From the NCBI GenBank assembly GCA_937920585.1, contig CAKZSB010000050.1:1-44556 (forward strand): DNA of 44,556 bases, given 5' to 3'. The notes under the pieces were generated by a model. It did not search any database, was not told the DNA's origin, and worked only from the letters and a program-made list of their open reading frames with translations. The stretch is from an uncultured Granulosicoccaceae bacterium. Lineage in GTDB: Bacteria; Pseudomonadota; Gammaproteobacteria; Granulosicoccales; Granulosicoccaceae. The position numbers and the translations under genes are program-made. How positions within the stretch are numbered: the first letter of the stretch is position 1; every line of letters begins with the position of its first letter. Of the stretch, positions 15,610-24,603 are shown one piece after another.

Positions 15610-16512
15610 ATGGCGGCACAATCTGAAGCTTCGGAACTGGCGATATTGTTCGCCGATATTGGTGGCAGCACAGCGCTGTATCAGCGCGTCGGGGATGCAA
15701 CTGCCCACCAGATGATCATGGATGGTCTCAACGCCATGCGAAAGGCCGTTGAAGATGCCGGCGGCGAGCTGCTGCGAACCGTCGGCGACGCGGTTCTGGC
15801 AAGTTTCGATTCGTGTGACAGCGCCTGTGTCGCCGCCAAGAATATGCACGAGGCATTCGGCAATAGTTCGCTCGAGGTCAGAGTCGGGTTTCACTGGGGA
15901 GAGGCCATACCCGATCAGGGCGATGTCTATGGCAACGCAGTGAACATCGCCGCCCGTGTATCGGGGCTTGCGAATACCGGTGAAATCATGGTCACGCGCG
16001 AAGTAATCGATCGGCTGTCACCCGGCAATCGAGCTAATTCGCAACTGCTCGATAAAATCAGCGTTAAAGGGGTGGAAGAGCCACTCGAAATTCATCGCCT
16101 GCAATGGCAGGAGGCCGATGTCGACCAGGCCACGATGATGTTTACCCGTCCGTTTACACACGAGGCGAGCAAAGTAGGTCAGCTAACGCTCACTTTGTCC
16201 TGTTGCGCACAACAAACCTCACTGTCGGCTGATGGAGATTCATGTTCGCTCGGGCGCGGTGAAGATAACGGCGTAGTTACTTCACATGGTGCGGCCTCGA
16301 GAGTGCACGCCACGATCGATCGCAAACAAGGCAAGTTCGTGCTAACGGATCGAAGCACCAACGGCACCTATGTCGCAAAGGATGGACAACCGGCAGTTTT
16401 TGTTCATCGAGACTCCTACAACCTCGACGGCAGTGGTGTGATTGCCGTTGGCTTCATGCCCGATGACAAACTCGAGTCACAGCCTGGCCTGGTGCAATTT
16501 GGTGTGAAGTGA
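15610..16512 (+). CDS. Class III adenylate/guanylate cyclase with C-terminal FHA domain
   Basis: The 300-residue protein has a cyclase domain (residues 8-165) and an FHA domain (about 190-300). Metal aspartates are D16 (FADIGGST) and D60 (RTVGDAVLASF). N112 and R116 in NAVNIAARVS are the transition-state pair. D105 (QGDVYGNAVN) matches the adenine-selecting aspartate, but the partner lysine is replaced by R56. The FHA part shows G215-R216, SRVH (230-233) and STNGTYV (249-255), the usual phosphothreonine-peptide site. It should make cyclic AMP in the cytoplasm and bind a phosphorylated partner. No kinase is nearby. ATG 15610 is preceded by a poor ribosome binding site and by the nested repeats. 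Confidence 0.9.
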   Translation: MAAQSEASELAILFADIGGSTALYQRVGDATAHQMIMDGLNAMRKAVEDAGGELLRTVGDAVLASFDSCDSACVAAKNMHEAFGNSSLEVRVGFHWGEAIPDQGDVYGNAVNIAARVSGLANTGEIMVTREVIDRLSPGNRANSQLLDKISVKGVEEPLEIHRLQWQEADVDQATMMFTRPFTHEASKVGQLTLTLSCCAQQTSLSADGDSCSLGRGEDNGVVTSHGAASRVHATIDRKQGKFVLTDRSTNGTYVAKDGQPAVFVHRDSYNLDGSGVIAVGFMPDDKLESQPGLVQFGVK

Positions 16513-16633
16513 TCGGCCGGAGCGATACCAGAGCTACCGGCAGATACTCAAGTCAGGCATAGCGGGCAGCCCGTTGCGTACGTGGCTTCTTTTAGCCTCG
16601 CCGGTGCAAACATTAACGCGCGCCGATCCATTC

Positions 16634-17347
16634 TTACACCGATACCGATAGATCCTGCAGCCATACCGGCATGATATCCAGCAGCCAGCTGTCGAGTGCA
16701 CGATTCCAGTGAAACAGGATCATTACGCCGACCAGTAACAGCGCTGCCCCCATTAACGGCTTGGCCCAGGGCATTGCGCGCATCAGGCGATCCTTGCGTC
16801 TGTCGAGTAATTCGCGCGAACCATAGGACAGTGCCAGCAGGATTGTAGACACGCCGAGTCCGAATGCCAGCATGGTCATGGTGGCGGCTAACAAGCCATC
16901 GCCAGACGCGGCAAGCCCTATTGCTCCGCCAAGAGTGGGGCCAACACAAGGTGACCAGACAGCGCCGAGCAGCATGCCGATATAGAACTGGCCGACGCCG
17001 CCACGGTTCTGCGCCCCCGACATTTTTTCATTGGCGCCGGAAGCCAGCGGAGCAGCTACTGTCGCCAGCATCTCCTGCGCTTTGGGCACCAGCAAAACAA
17101 TGCCGAAGGCGATCATCATCAGGGCGGCAATACGATTGATTAACTCTTCGTCAAGGCCAATCAGGTGGCCGAAAGCAGTGACCAGCACCCCAACCACGGT
17201 AAATGACAGGGTCAGTCCTGCGGCCATGTAGATCGGCCCGTGACGGCTGCCCTGAAACGAGCCGGCAATAATCACCGGCAACAGTGGTAGCACGCAGGGG
17301 TTGATCAGTGTCAGAACGCCTGCGAGCCAGGCCCAGAAAAGTGTCAT
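16634..17347 (-). CDS. ccdA: CcdA-like cytochrome c biogenesis / thiol-electron transporter
   Basis: This is an integral membrane protein of 237 residues with about six membrane segments. It belongs to the CcdA/DsbD-transmembrane family, which moves electrons from cytoplasmic thioredoxin to periplasmic thiol proteins. The two redox cysteines are C18 in LINPCVLPLLP and C134 in VWSPCVGPTLGG, the family hallmarks. GVLTLINPCVLPLLPVI is the classic first helix. ATG 17347 is the start, giving MTLFWAWLAGV. No thioredoxin-like or cytochrome gene is beside it. The sortase gene lies 100 bp upstream on the same strand. It converges with the cyclase gene. Confidence 0.9.
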   Translation of the reverse strand: MTLFWAWLAGVLTLINPCVLPLLPVIIAGSFQGSRHGPIYMAAGLTLSFTVVGVLVTAFGHLIGLDEELINRIAALMMIAFGIVLLVPKAQEMLATVAAPLASGANEKMSGAQNRGGVGQFYIGMLLGAVWSPCVGPTLGGAIGLAASGDGLLAATMTMLAFGLGVSTILLALSYGSRELLDRRKDRLMRAMPWAKPLMGAALLLVGVMILFHWNRALDSWLLDIMPVWLQDLSVSV

Positions 17348-17447
17348 CGATAGTGCGCCAAGTGTTGTGGTTGTGCCTGTCGGGCATTTTTTACTAATAG
17401 CTCAGACCGCCGCAAGTGACAAACATTCAACGCAAAATAGCGATGTT

Positions 17448-18068
17448 TCAGCTTGGCCGGACTGGCAGCTCCACGGGCGTCGCCTCTACCACGTAGCGCA
17501 ATGGCCCGCCGGCTCTGAGCGCGTTGAACGGATAACAGGTGATCAGTACCAGTCGGCTCTGCTCGGCGCTTAGCGAGATCGCATCATGGCGCGAATCGGC
17601 GACAGACAGCCGATCGACACGATAGTCCCGCCAGCGCCTGTCGGTGGATTGCAATCTGATGTAATCACCGGCTTGCACGTGTTCCAGTACAGTGAAATGC
17701 GAGTCACGGTGGCCACCGATTACCGTTACACCGGATGAGCCCGGTGATGCGGATCCTTCTGCGAGCCCGGGGCCAAAGGCGAGGGTGCTGCCGCTCGCCC
17801 CGTTTAGTACCCATGCGTCGTAGTCGAGTCGGTCGATTTTTAACCGTGCCACGGGATGGGTGTCAGCCCAGGGCCAGGGCCTGACCGCAGCATCATGGCT
17901 TTCGGTATTGCTCTGCCAGGCACGGGCGATAAGCATCTGGGCCAGGTTTGCTTTTGCCAGCATGTAACCGGCATTCGCGGCCGGCCACAGTGAAAGGCAA
18001 GCCATCAGCGCCACCACACCCATTGCAAAGCGTGGAGGAACGGTGTTCAGTCTGGTGAGTCGTATCAT
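17448..18068 (-). CDS. Class GN sortase
   Basis: The 206-residue protein has an N-terminal membrane anchor (residues about 14-34) and a sortase domain. Catalytic residues are H120 (IGGHRDSHF), C178 (LVLITCYPF) and R191 (GGPLRYVV). This pattern and the neighbouring VIT/VWA gene fit the Gram-negative GN sortase family, which works as a dedicated pair with one target protein. Its ATG overlaps the stop of the upstream target gene by four bases (ATGA at 18068-18065), so translation is coupled. It acts in the periplasm, cleaving the C-terminal sorting signal of its partner. Confidence 0.92.
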   Translation of the reverse strand: MIRLTRLNTVPPRFAMGVVALMACLSLWPAANAGYMLAKANLAQMLIARAWQSNTESHDAAVRPWPWADTHPVARLKIDRLDYDAWVLNGASGSTLAFGPGLAEGSASPGSSGVTVIGGHRDSHFTVLEHVQAGDYIRLQSTDRRWRDYRVDRLSVADSRHDAISLSAEQSRLVLITCYPFNALRAGGPLRYVVEATPVELPVRPS

Positions 18069-20173
18069 CGCTGCCGCACCTGTTGCAGTGTCGCCAGGCC
18101 GAGCAGAATGCTCAGCGAGAACAGGACTGCCGACAGCAGTAACTGCGTACGCACCCCCAGTGCGCCCTGCGGAAATCCCATTGTGTTACCGGCCGGCATG
18201 CTGGCTGGTATCAGCGCAGGCGTCACACCCTCTGATGCGATATTTCGCGAGGCTTGCTCAGCGACCGCTACCAGGCTGGTATAGCGAGTTATCAGGCCGT
18301 ACTCCAGAGCCAGTGCGGTGATGTCTTGTTCAACTGCCTGCGGGCTGGCGCCCAGCAGCAAGTTATCATCGAGCGCCTCGATCGCGCGCGCCGCCCAGCG
18401 CTTGCCCAGTCCCTGTGCCGCACTGGTTTCGCCAATGTTCAGTTGCCGGCTCCACTCCCGGCCGTTGTGATAGCCGCTGATGACCAGGCTTCCAGTGTCG
18501 ATGGCCTGGCTCCACCTCGCGTCTGCCAGCACGGGCTCGCCGACGTACAGATCGGGTACGGTTACCGGATACATCTGTGGCTCGGGTACGCCTTCCCAGC
18601 GCAGGCTGATATTGGTCAGTACCGGTTTTTCGAGTTTTCCAAACAGCGCAAGCATGCGGCTGCCGACCTGGTCCTGGCTTGCGATATAGGTATAGCTGCC
18701 GCGTCCCAGCTCGGCCGCTTTGCGCATAAACCAGGTGTTCGGCGCCGAACCAATGCCAATGGTGAACAGGCGACTGTTGCCCAGCAATCGAGGTAGTGTG
18801 GCGAAAATCTGCGCCTCGTTGCCCACGCTGCCGTCTGTAATGAACACAACCTGGCGCACACGGGCAGGATCCGGAGCGGTTTTCAGAGCTGCCTGCAGGG
18901 CGCTGCCAATCTCGGTGCCGCCGCCGGCATACAACGATTGAATCCACCGGTTTGCGCGTCGCAGGTTGTCGCTGTCGGCCTTAACGGCGGCCTTGAACAG
19001 TGAGCGCGGGCGGTCATTGAATTCAATCACATTGAACAGGTCGCTGGCCTGAAGTCGCTGCACACCCAGTTGCAGTGCGGTTCGAGCCTGGTTGATCGAT
19101 GCGCCCTCCATCGACCCCGAGGTGTCAATGACAAAGATCACCTCGCGTGCCGGGCGGTCCTGATCGAACAGATCCTGGGGAGGGACGAGCATAATCGACG
19201 CAAAAGACTGCGTCATGGCGGTGTCTGGAGTGGTCGTCTCGGTAGCATTGGCGCGAGTTGCTATGTCCTGCCGAAATACCGCAGCGGCCGGGCTCTGGCC
19301 GGGCTGTGCCTGCCAGCTCAGGGTGAAATCCCGATCCGTGGGTACGCTAGTGTGCGCCAGTTGAATCAGCCATGTGTCGTCAACCTGTTCGCTGGTAATC
19401 TTGTGCGAGTCGCTGCTGATTTGCAGAATTTCCGCGCCTGCATTGATATTGACCTCGATCGTCGCCGGTGTTGCGTTTTCAGTGGCGGTAAACGGAGGGC
19501 TGATCTCGGCGGCATCGGCGATAGCGTCAACCGGTCTGGCCCATCCATTGTCGGCCTGTCGGAAGGACAGCATTTCCTCGTGGCTGCCAGCCTGCTGGAG
19601 ACGGGGCGGGATGTAACGCGGGGTCATGGTCATCGGGAAGCGCAGGCTGAAAATGCCATCGCGGTACCGCACGGGTGCCTGGTAGGCGATGCTGATAGTC
19701 ACCGCTTCACCGGGCGGCACATTGGCGACCCGGGTGGTGTACAGATTGGCGCGCTGCTGTTCCACAAGGCTTGCCTGGCGCCCCTCGCGGCTGGCCTGTT
19801 CAAAGGTGGCGCGTGCCTTCTGGCGGCTTTGGATGACGCCGCGGATACGCTGTTCGCCGATGGTCATTTCCAGTTCGTGGACGCTCGCATCATCAGGCAA
19901 CGGAAACACGTAGGTTGCCTCGATCCATTGCTCGCTATCATTCCGGAATTGCTGACTGACCCGGGTCATTGCCTGCATGCCGGCTATGTTCATTTGAACA
20001 TCCGTATGCATCAGGCGGGATTCGATGCGCTGGCCCGGCAGCTCGCCGTCGATCAACAGCGTGCCTGCGCCAACATCACCCAGGCTGACCGCAAAGAGCG
20101 ATCGGGGCAAGGTGAACAGGCAGATAAGTAAAAGCGTCAGCGCGATGCCGTGTGATGGATAGACTGGTTTCAT
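18065..20173 (-). CDS. VIT/VWA domain sortase target protein
   Basis: The 702-residue exported protein has a signal peptide (about residues 10-28), a VIT domain (about 40-175), a linker with Thr-rich patches, and a VWA domain (about 343-515). The VWA domain has a complete MIDAS: D350-S352-S354 in VIDTSGSM, T420 in GGGTEIG and D447 in FITDGS. The C-terminus has FPQGA (667-671), a hydrophobic helix (about 676-695) and a short basic end (QQVRQR), the layout of a sortase signal. This is the known partner type of GN sortases. Related VIT-VWA proteins resemble inter-alpha-trypsin inhibitor heavy chains. The FPQGA motif is unlike the LPxTA-like form I expect, as discussed in the findings. Confidence 0.92.
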   Translation of the reverse strand: MKPVYPSHGIALTLLLICLFTLPRSLFAVSLGDVGAGTLLIDGELPGQRIESRLMHTDVQMNIAGMQAMTRVSQQFRNDSEQWIEATYVFPLPDDASVHELEMTIGEQRIRGVIQSRQKARATFEQASREGRQASLVEQQRANLYTTRVANVPPGEAVTISIAYQAPVRYRDGIFSLRFPMTMTPRYIPPRLQQAGSHEEMLSFRQADNGWARPVDAIADAAEISPPFTATENATPATIEVNINAGAEILQISSDSHKITSEQVDDTWLIQLAHTSVPTDRDFTLSWQAQPGQSPAAAVFRQDIATRANATETTTPDTAMTQSFASIMLVPPQDLFDQDRPAREVIFVIDTSGSMEGASINQARTALQLGVQRLQASDLFNVIEFNDRPRSLFKAAVKADSDNLRRANRWIQSLYAGGGTEIGSALQAALKTAPDPARVRQVVFITDGSVGNEAQIFATLPRLLGNSRLFTIGIGSAPNTWFMRKAAELGRGSYTYIASQDQVGSRMLALFGKLEKPVLTNISLRWEGVPEPQMYPVTVPDLYVGEPVLADARWSQAIDTGSLVISGYHNGREWSRQLNIGETSAAQGLGKRWAARAIEALDDNLLLGASPQAVEQDITALALEYGLITRYTSLVAVAEQASRNIASEGVTPALIPASMPAGNTMGFPQGALGVRTQLLLSAVLFSLSILLGLATLQQVRQR

Positions 20174-20349
20174 ATCTTTTTTCCTGCACCGGTGATGGAT
20201 GCAGGTATTGTCGGCGGCAAATGTTGCAGGCAGGCCGCGAGCTGCTGTCGCTTTGTGTGCAATTGTGGCGAAAAATGGCAGCCTGTAAATCAGCAGGTCT
20301 ATGTTCTGTTGAGCCTTTACGATCTGTGCAGACGGGCTGTGGTGAAAGA

Positions 20350-21288
20350 TTGAATGGTGTATCGTTCAATGCTCGATCGCCACTCGTTCAAGCCACCTTG
20401 ATTCGCACCTTGTCCCTGATAGCAGCGCTAACATTGCTGGTCGCCTCGCAACTGCTGCAGGCACAGCAGGTTGCTGCGAAAGCGCCCGATCTGCAAACCG
20501 TGTTCGAGGATAAACCACGCTGGGAATACGGCTTCGGTGCCGCCAGTGTCAGCGTGCCCGACTATCCCTCCTCACCGCGTTCCAGCAGTCGAAGTCTTGT
20601 CTTGCCTTACTTCATCTATCGTGGTGAGCGCGTACGCATGCAGGGCGGCGGCGTCAATGCCGTCGCGATCGAGAACCCGCGGATCACACTCGATCTCTCC
20701 ATCGGTGGATCGCTGAACGCCGATTCATCATCCAATCCTCTGCGTGTAGGCATGCCCGATCTGGATTATCTGTTTGAGATCGGCCCCCGGCTGCAAGTGC
20801 GTTTTCTCGATCGCCAGACTGGCGACGGAATGCGCAGTCGAATGAACTGGTCGAGCGCTTTACGAGCCGTGTTATCAACAGATTTTTCGTCGCTGAGTGG
20901 TCAGGGTGCCGTGTTGAGCAGCAAGCTCAATTATCGCCTCGATGGTCTGTTCGATCCGCGTCTTTCAATGTTGCTAAGCGTCGGTCCGGTTTGGGCCAGC
21001 GAGCGCCTGCACGACTACTTTTTTGAAGTTGACCCGCAGTTCGTCACTGCGGATCGGGCACAGTTCGATGCCAGTGCCGGCTACCTTGGCACCGACGTTC
21101 GAGTTGGCATGTCGTTTAAGGTTCGCCCTAACATAAGGCTGGTCGCGGGATTGGCGGCGAGCGTGCACGATGGTTCAGCCAATACCGACAGCCCGCTCTA
21201 CGAGCGCGACAATACCAGTGGTTTTGCCCTGGGCCTGGTGTGGCAGATCAAGCGAAGTGCCGGCACGGTGCGGGTAATCGACAACTAA
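20350..21288 (+). CDS. MipA/OmpV family outer membrane protein
   Basis: The frame opens at 20152, but the first part is Cys-rich and non-protein-like and overlaps the divergent VIT/VWA promoter area. TTG 20350 (GGTGAAAGA just before it) or TTG 20398 are better starts. Both give a signal peptide (LIRTLSLIAALTLLVASQLLQAQQ). The mature part shows the MipA/OmpV pattern: WEYGFGAASVSVPDYPSS, VLPYFIYRGERVRMQGGG, alternating beta strands and a C-terminal SGFALGLVWQIKRSAG. These are outer-membrane barrels linked in E. coli to a murein-synthesis scaffold. Start position unsure, family fairly sure. DUF2797 follows after 11 bp. Confidence 0.82.
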   Translation: MNGVSFNARSPLVQATLIRTLSLIAALTLLVASQLLQAQQVAAKAPDLQTVFEDKPRWEYGFGAASVSVPDYPSSPRSSSRSLVLPYFIYRGERVRMQGGGVNAVAIENPRITLDLSIGGSLNADSSSNPLRVGMPDLDYLFEIGPRLQVRFLDRQTGDGMRSRMNWSSALRAVLSTDFSSLSGQGAVLSSKLNYRLDGLFDPRLSMLLSVGPVWASERLHDYFFEVDPQFVTADRAQFDASAGYLGTDVRVGMSFKVRPNIRLVAGLAASVHDGSANTDSPLYERDNTSGFALGLVWQIKRSAGTVRVIDN

Positions 21289-21299
21289 CAAGGTGTGGC

Positions 21300-22136
21300 A
21301 TGGGCATGATCGGTGCGCTTGACAAAATGACAGCCAGTCTGTCAGACGATGGCACAACAGCCGAGTATCAACTGGTAGTCGGCGATCGCCAGCTACCACT
21401 CAATCCACTGATAGGTGAGCGTTTGCAGTTGCGCTTTACCGGACAGATTAACTGCATCGCCTGTGGTCGCAAGATAAAGAAAACCTTCTCGCAGGGTCAT
21501 TGCTTTCCCTGTGTTCGCAAGCTTGCCAGTTGCGATATGTGCATACTCAAGCCCGAACTTTGCCATTTTGACCAGGGCACCTGTCGCGAACCGGAGTGGG
21601 GGCAGCGCTGGTGCATGGATACACACTTCGTCTATTTGTCGAATACATCCGCTTTGAAAGTGGGAATCACTCGCCACAGCAACATACCTTCGCGATGGAT
21701 TGACCAGGGCGCGGTTCAGGCAATGCCCATCTATCGCGTCGCCAGCAGGCAAATATCGGGTCTGCTGGAGACCGCGATTGCGCAGACCATGCAGGATAAA
21801 ACCAACTGGCGAGCCATGCTAAAAGCCAGCCCGGACGATATCGATCTCGCTGCAAAAGCGCAGAGTGTCTGTGCGGCGATTGCGCCGGCCGCCGGTGAGC
21901 TGGAGCAGCGCTTTGGCGAAGGATCTGTACAACAACTTCACGATCAGTCGGTGGTTCGGATAAATTATCCGGTGCAGCACTATCCGCAAAAAATCACTTC
22001 ACTGAATTTCGACAAGGTCGCCGAGATTGATGCGGTGCTCACCGGTATCAAAGCCCAGTACCTGATTTTCGACACCGGTGTTATCAACATTCGAAAGTTT
22101 ACCGGTTATGAGGTCGCTGTCGTGACTGGCGATTAA
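21300..22136 (+). CDS. DUF2797 family protein
   Basis: The start is ATG 21300, with AAGGTG six bases upstream. The frame reaches further up, but that part overlaps the MipA-like gene. The 278-residue product has a cysteine-rich zinc-finger-like segment (CIACGRKIKKTF, CFPC, CDMC, CHFDQGTC) near residues 56-105. It is followed by VYLSNTSALKVGITR and RWIDQGAVQAMP, a GIY-YIG-like stretch typical of DUF2797. No function is established for the family; nucleic-acid binding is plausible from the cysteines. aceK follows 20 bp after its stop, so the two are probably cotranscribed. Confidence 0.85.
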   Translation: MGMIGALDKMTASLSDDGTTAEYQLVVGDRQLPLNPLIGERLQLRFTGQINCIACGRKIKKTFSQGHCFPCVRKLASCDMCILKPELCHFDQGTCREPEWGQRWCMDTHFVYLSNTSALKVGITRHSNIPSRWIDQGAVQAMPIYRVASRQISGLLETAIAQTMQDKTNWRAMLKASPDDIDLAAKAQSVCAAIAPAAGELEQRFGEGSVQQLHDQSVVRINYPVQHYPQKITSLNFDKVAEIDAVLTGIKAQYLIFDTGVINIRKFTGYEVAVVTGD

Positions 22137-22156
22137 CTGGCGAGAGGACATTTTCA

Positions 22157-23920
22157 GTGAATACAGAACTGCTGGAAAAAATAGCCCGGGCAACGGATCA
22201 ACCGCAGCGATTGCAGCTAACCTGTTCGCTTATGTTGCAGTTGTTCGATCAGTTTTACGCCGAGTTGTGCGACTACCCGTTTCAGGCGCAGCGCGCATTT
22301 GAAATTCGCGATCCACAGCAATCGATACAAATCAGCCGAGAGCGGCTGAATTTGTATAGTGAATACATTGAGCGCGAGACACCGCTACTGCTGGCGGCTT
22401 ATCCGGATCTGGGTGCTGTCGAGTCGCTTTGGGAAGATCTGGAACAGTGTTACATCGAGGGGATCGCCGATCGCTATGAGGCTGATATTGCCTTTAGTTT
22501 CATGCACTCGATCAAACGGCGTATCTACAAGGGCGAGTGGCGACCGGTAGAGTATTCGTTTTCGCAGCCGTTGGTAAAACGAGCCAAATCGCTAGAACAG
22601 CCGTTCGTCCGGTTTCCGATCGACGACACGTTAACCCCGCAGCAAGTGACCAGGATGCTGGCGATGCCACGCTTTGCTATCGGTTTTTACGAGCTCGATG
22701 CAACCGCGCGGAAAGTAGCTGAACGATTCACACAACTCGAACGACTGGGCGAGTATGGTGATGCCGCTGTAGTTGCTGTCGATGTCCTGCAAGCCGGTTT
22801 TTTTCGAGACGTCACCGGGTTTATTGTCGGCCGTGTAGTCAAGGCCGATGAGACCCACGCGCCGTTTATTCTGGCTTTGCTCAACAGTGAACAGGGCATT
22901 GTTGTCGATGCGTTTTTACATAAAACAGCTGATGCGCATAATCTGCTCAGTTCCACACTGGCAAACTTTCACGTAACCAACGAACTCTACTACCAGATTT
23001 GCGTTTTTCTATACAGCATTATGCCGTTGCGGCCACTGGGTTTGCATTACTCAACAATCGGCTTCAACCACGTGGGCAAGGTTGCAGTGCTGAACGAGCT
23101 GAAAGAACAAATGTGTAGTGCCGGGCAAGTGCTGGCATCGTCGCCGGGTTTTGAGGGTACGGTTGCCATTGGCTTTACATTTGATGCCAGCACCTATCAT
23201 TTGAAGGTTGTTCGCGATACGCCTACAAAGTCGTATAAATGGGGCGAATTCGGTGGCATCGATGCCGTACTGGATCAGTATCGTATCGTGCACCAGATCA
23301 ATCGCACGGGCAGTATGGTCGACAACATCATCTACCACAATGTACGCCTCGAGCGCGAGATGTTCGACGATGAATTATTGCAGGATCTTGCCACCAACGC
23401 TGGCGAATCGGTTAGTGTCAGTGGTGATCACGTGTTGTTCAAATCATTAATCGTGCAGCTTAAGATCGTGCCGTTACCCGTGTTTTTCGAACGTGCGAGT
23501 GATCGTGAGATACGCAAAATAGTCAACAACCTGGGTCACTGTATAAAAAATAATGCCGCGGCCAATATTTTCAATAAAGATCTGGACGGGCGCAACTATG
23601 GAGTGGGCCGCTACGATAAAGTATTCCTCTTTGATTACGACGCATTGGAGAAACTCACCGACGTTAAGATCCGTACAAATCTCGATCGCATCGATGGCGA
23701 AGAAGATATTCCCGATTGGTACTTTGAGGACGGCATAGTGTTTTTGCCCGAGGAAATCGAGTCTGGTCTGCAACTGGAGAATCGCGAGGCCCGGCGTCAC
23801 TTTCGCGAGACGCATGCTGATCTGATGACCGTAGACTACTGGCAGGGTGTTCAGGATCAATTGGCCGATGGCGAGGTGGTGGCATTGCGAACCTACCCGG
23901 AAGGTAGAAAACTCGGCTAG
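22157..23920 (+). CDS. aceK: Isocitrate dehydrogenase kinase/phosphatase AceK
   Basis: The 587-residue enzyme phosphorylates and dephosphorylates isocitrate dehydrogenase, switching carbon between the TCA cycle and the glyoxylate shunt. The conserved blocks YHLKVVRDTPTKSYKWGEF, LKIVPLPVFFERASD and NIFNKDLDGRNYGVGRYDK followed by VFLFDYDALE match E. coli AceK closely. They carry the ATP-binding lysine, catalytic aspartate and metal aspartate of the kinase fold. The N-terminal regulatory half is intact. It starts at GTG 22157 behind GAGAGGA (22142-22148). In enterobacteria aceK follows aceB and aceA; neither is in this window. Confidence 0.96.
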   Translation: MNTELLEKIARATDQPQRLQLTCSLMLQLFDQFYAELCDYPFQAQRAFEIRDPQQSIQISRERLNLYSEYIERETPLLLAAYPDLGAVESLWEDLEQCYIEGIADRYEADIAFSFMHSIKRRIYKGEWRPVEYSFSQPLVKRAKSLEQPFVRFPIDDTLTPQQVTRMLAMPRFAIGFYELDATARKVAERFTQLERLGEYGDAAVVAVDVLQAGFFRDVTGFIVGRVVKADETHAPFILALLNSEQGIVVDAFLHKTADAHNLLSSTLANFHVTNELYYQICVFLYSIMPLRPLGLHYSTIGFNHVGKVAVLNELKEQMCSAGQVLASSPGFEGTVAIGFTFDASTYHLKVVRDTPTKSYKWGEFGGIDAVLDQYRIVHQINRTGSMVDNIIYHNVRLEREMFDDELLQDLATNAGESVSVSGDHVLFKSLIVQLKIVPLPVFFERASDREIRKIVNNLGHCIKNNAAANIFNKDLDGRNYGVGRYDKVFLFDYDALEKLTDVKIRTNLDRIDGEEDIPDWYFEDGIVFLPEEIESGLQLENREARRHFRETHADLMTVDYWQGVQDQLADGEVVALRTYPEGRKLG

Positions 23921-24080
23921 CGGGTGGATTGGGAACAGGGTGATAGCGTTTTTACCGTAGCAGGCGTCACGGCAAGGCGCAGCATCAGTGTGCGCACATT
24001 AAGTTTTTTCGAACGAGGCTAACGTGCCCCTGGCGCTTATGAGGAAAAAAATTTTGTGAACGGCGAGAACGGGTAATCGA

Positions 24081-24557
24081 ATGAGTGCAAAACACCAGCT
24101 GCAGCCGCAGCGCTGGTTCGAGGATTTTGAAATTGGGGAAACGTTTTTAAGCCCGTCGCGCACGATGACTGAGGCGTTGTTCGCCGCGTTTCAACTGGCC
24201 AGCGCAGATAATCATCCCTCACACTATGATATTGAGTACTGTCGTGCCAGAGGCATGCCGGCTCTGCAGGCACACGGCTTTCAAACATTGATCCAGACCG
24301 CTGCTGGTGCCGGCAGTTTTCCGCATATGGTGGAGGAGTCGATGCTGGGGTTCATCGAACAGGGCAGCCGGTTTGTGGCTCCTGTCTATGCCGGCGACAC
24401 GTTGTACACCAGTTTGTGTGTCGCGCAGCTTGATGCACAGCGAACAACTGGTGTTATTACCTTAAATTCTACTGTTGTTAATCAGCGAGATGAAACCGTG
24501 CTGGAGGGATGGCAAAAGTACTTACTGAGAAAGTCGCGGGCAGTACCCGCTAATTGA
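24081..24557 (+). CDS. MaoC-like hot-dog dehydratase
   Basis: The 158-residue protein has the MaoC layout: RWFEDFEIGETFLSPSRTMTE at the N-terminus, then the hydratase-like motif DNHPSHYDIEYCRARGM (residues 43-59) with a catalytic-type Asp and His. GFQTLIQTAAG and the GSRFVAPVYAGDTLY strand follow. Members hydrate or dehydrate acyl-CoA substrates or bind related ligands. The specific substrate is not visible. ATG 24081 is the first sensible start. A strong inverted repeat follows its stop. Confidence 0.85.
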   Translation: MSAKHQLQPQRWFEDFEIGETFLSPSRTMTEALFAAFQLASADNHPSHYDIEYCRARGMPALQAHGFQTLIQTAAGAGSFPHMVEESMLGFIEQGSRFVAPVYAGDTLYTSLCVAQLDAQRTTGVITLNSTVVNQRDETVLEGWQKYLLRKSRAVPAN

Positions 24558-24559
24558 AA

Positions 24560-24586
24560 CCGGGAGATGCATTGCGCATCTCCCGG
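24560..24586. terminator. Strong hairpin between convergent genes, likely bidirectional terminator
   Basis: CCGGGAGATGC (24560-24570) and GCATCTCCCGG (24576-24586) form an 11-bp perfect stem with a five-base loop, right after the MaoC-like stop (24557) and before the stop of the repeat protein (24604). On the minus strand the stem is followed by TTTCAATT, a partial U-run. It probably ends transcription from both sides, more clearly for the minus-strand gene. Confidence 0.75.
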
Positions 24587-24603
24587 ACAACTCATCGAAT
24601 CAT

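Noticed and set aside
19070-20131. Plus-strand frame of 353 codons opposite the VIT/VWA gene
   Set aside because: Antisense shadow; the minus-strand protein has complete VIT and VWA motifs.
20152-20349. N-terminal extension of the MipA-like protein
   Set aside because: It is Cys-rich, lacks signal-peptide logic and overlaps the divergent VIT/VWA gene start; later TTG codons give a proper signal peptide.
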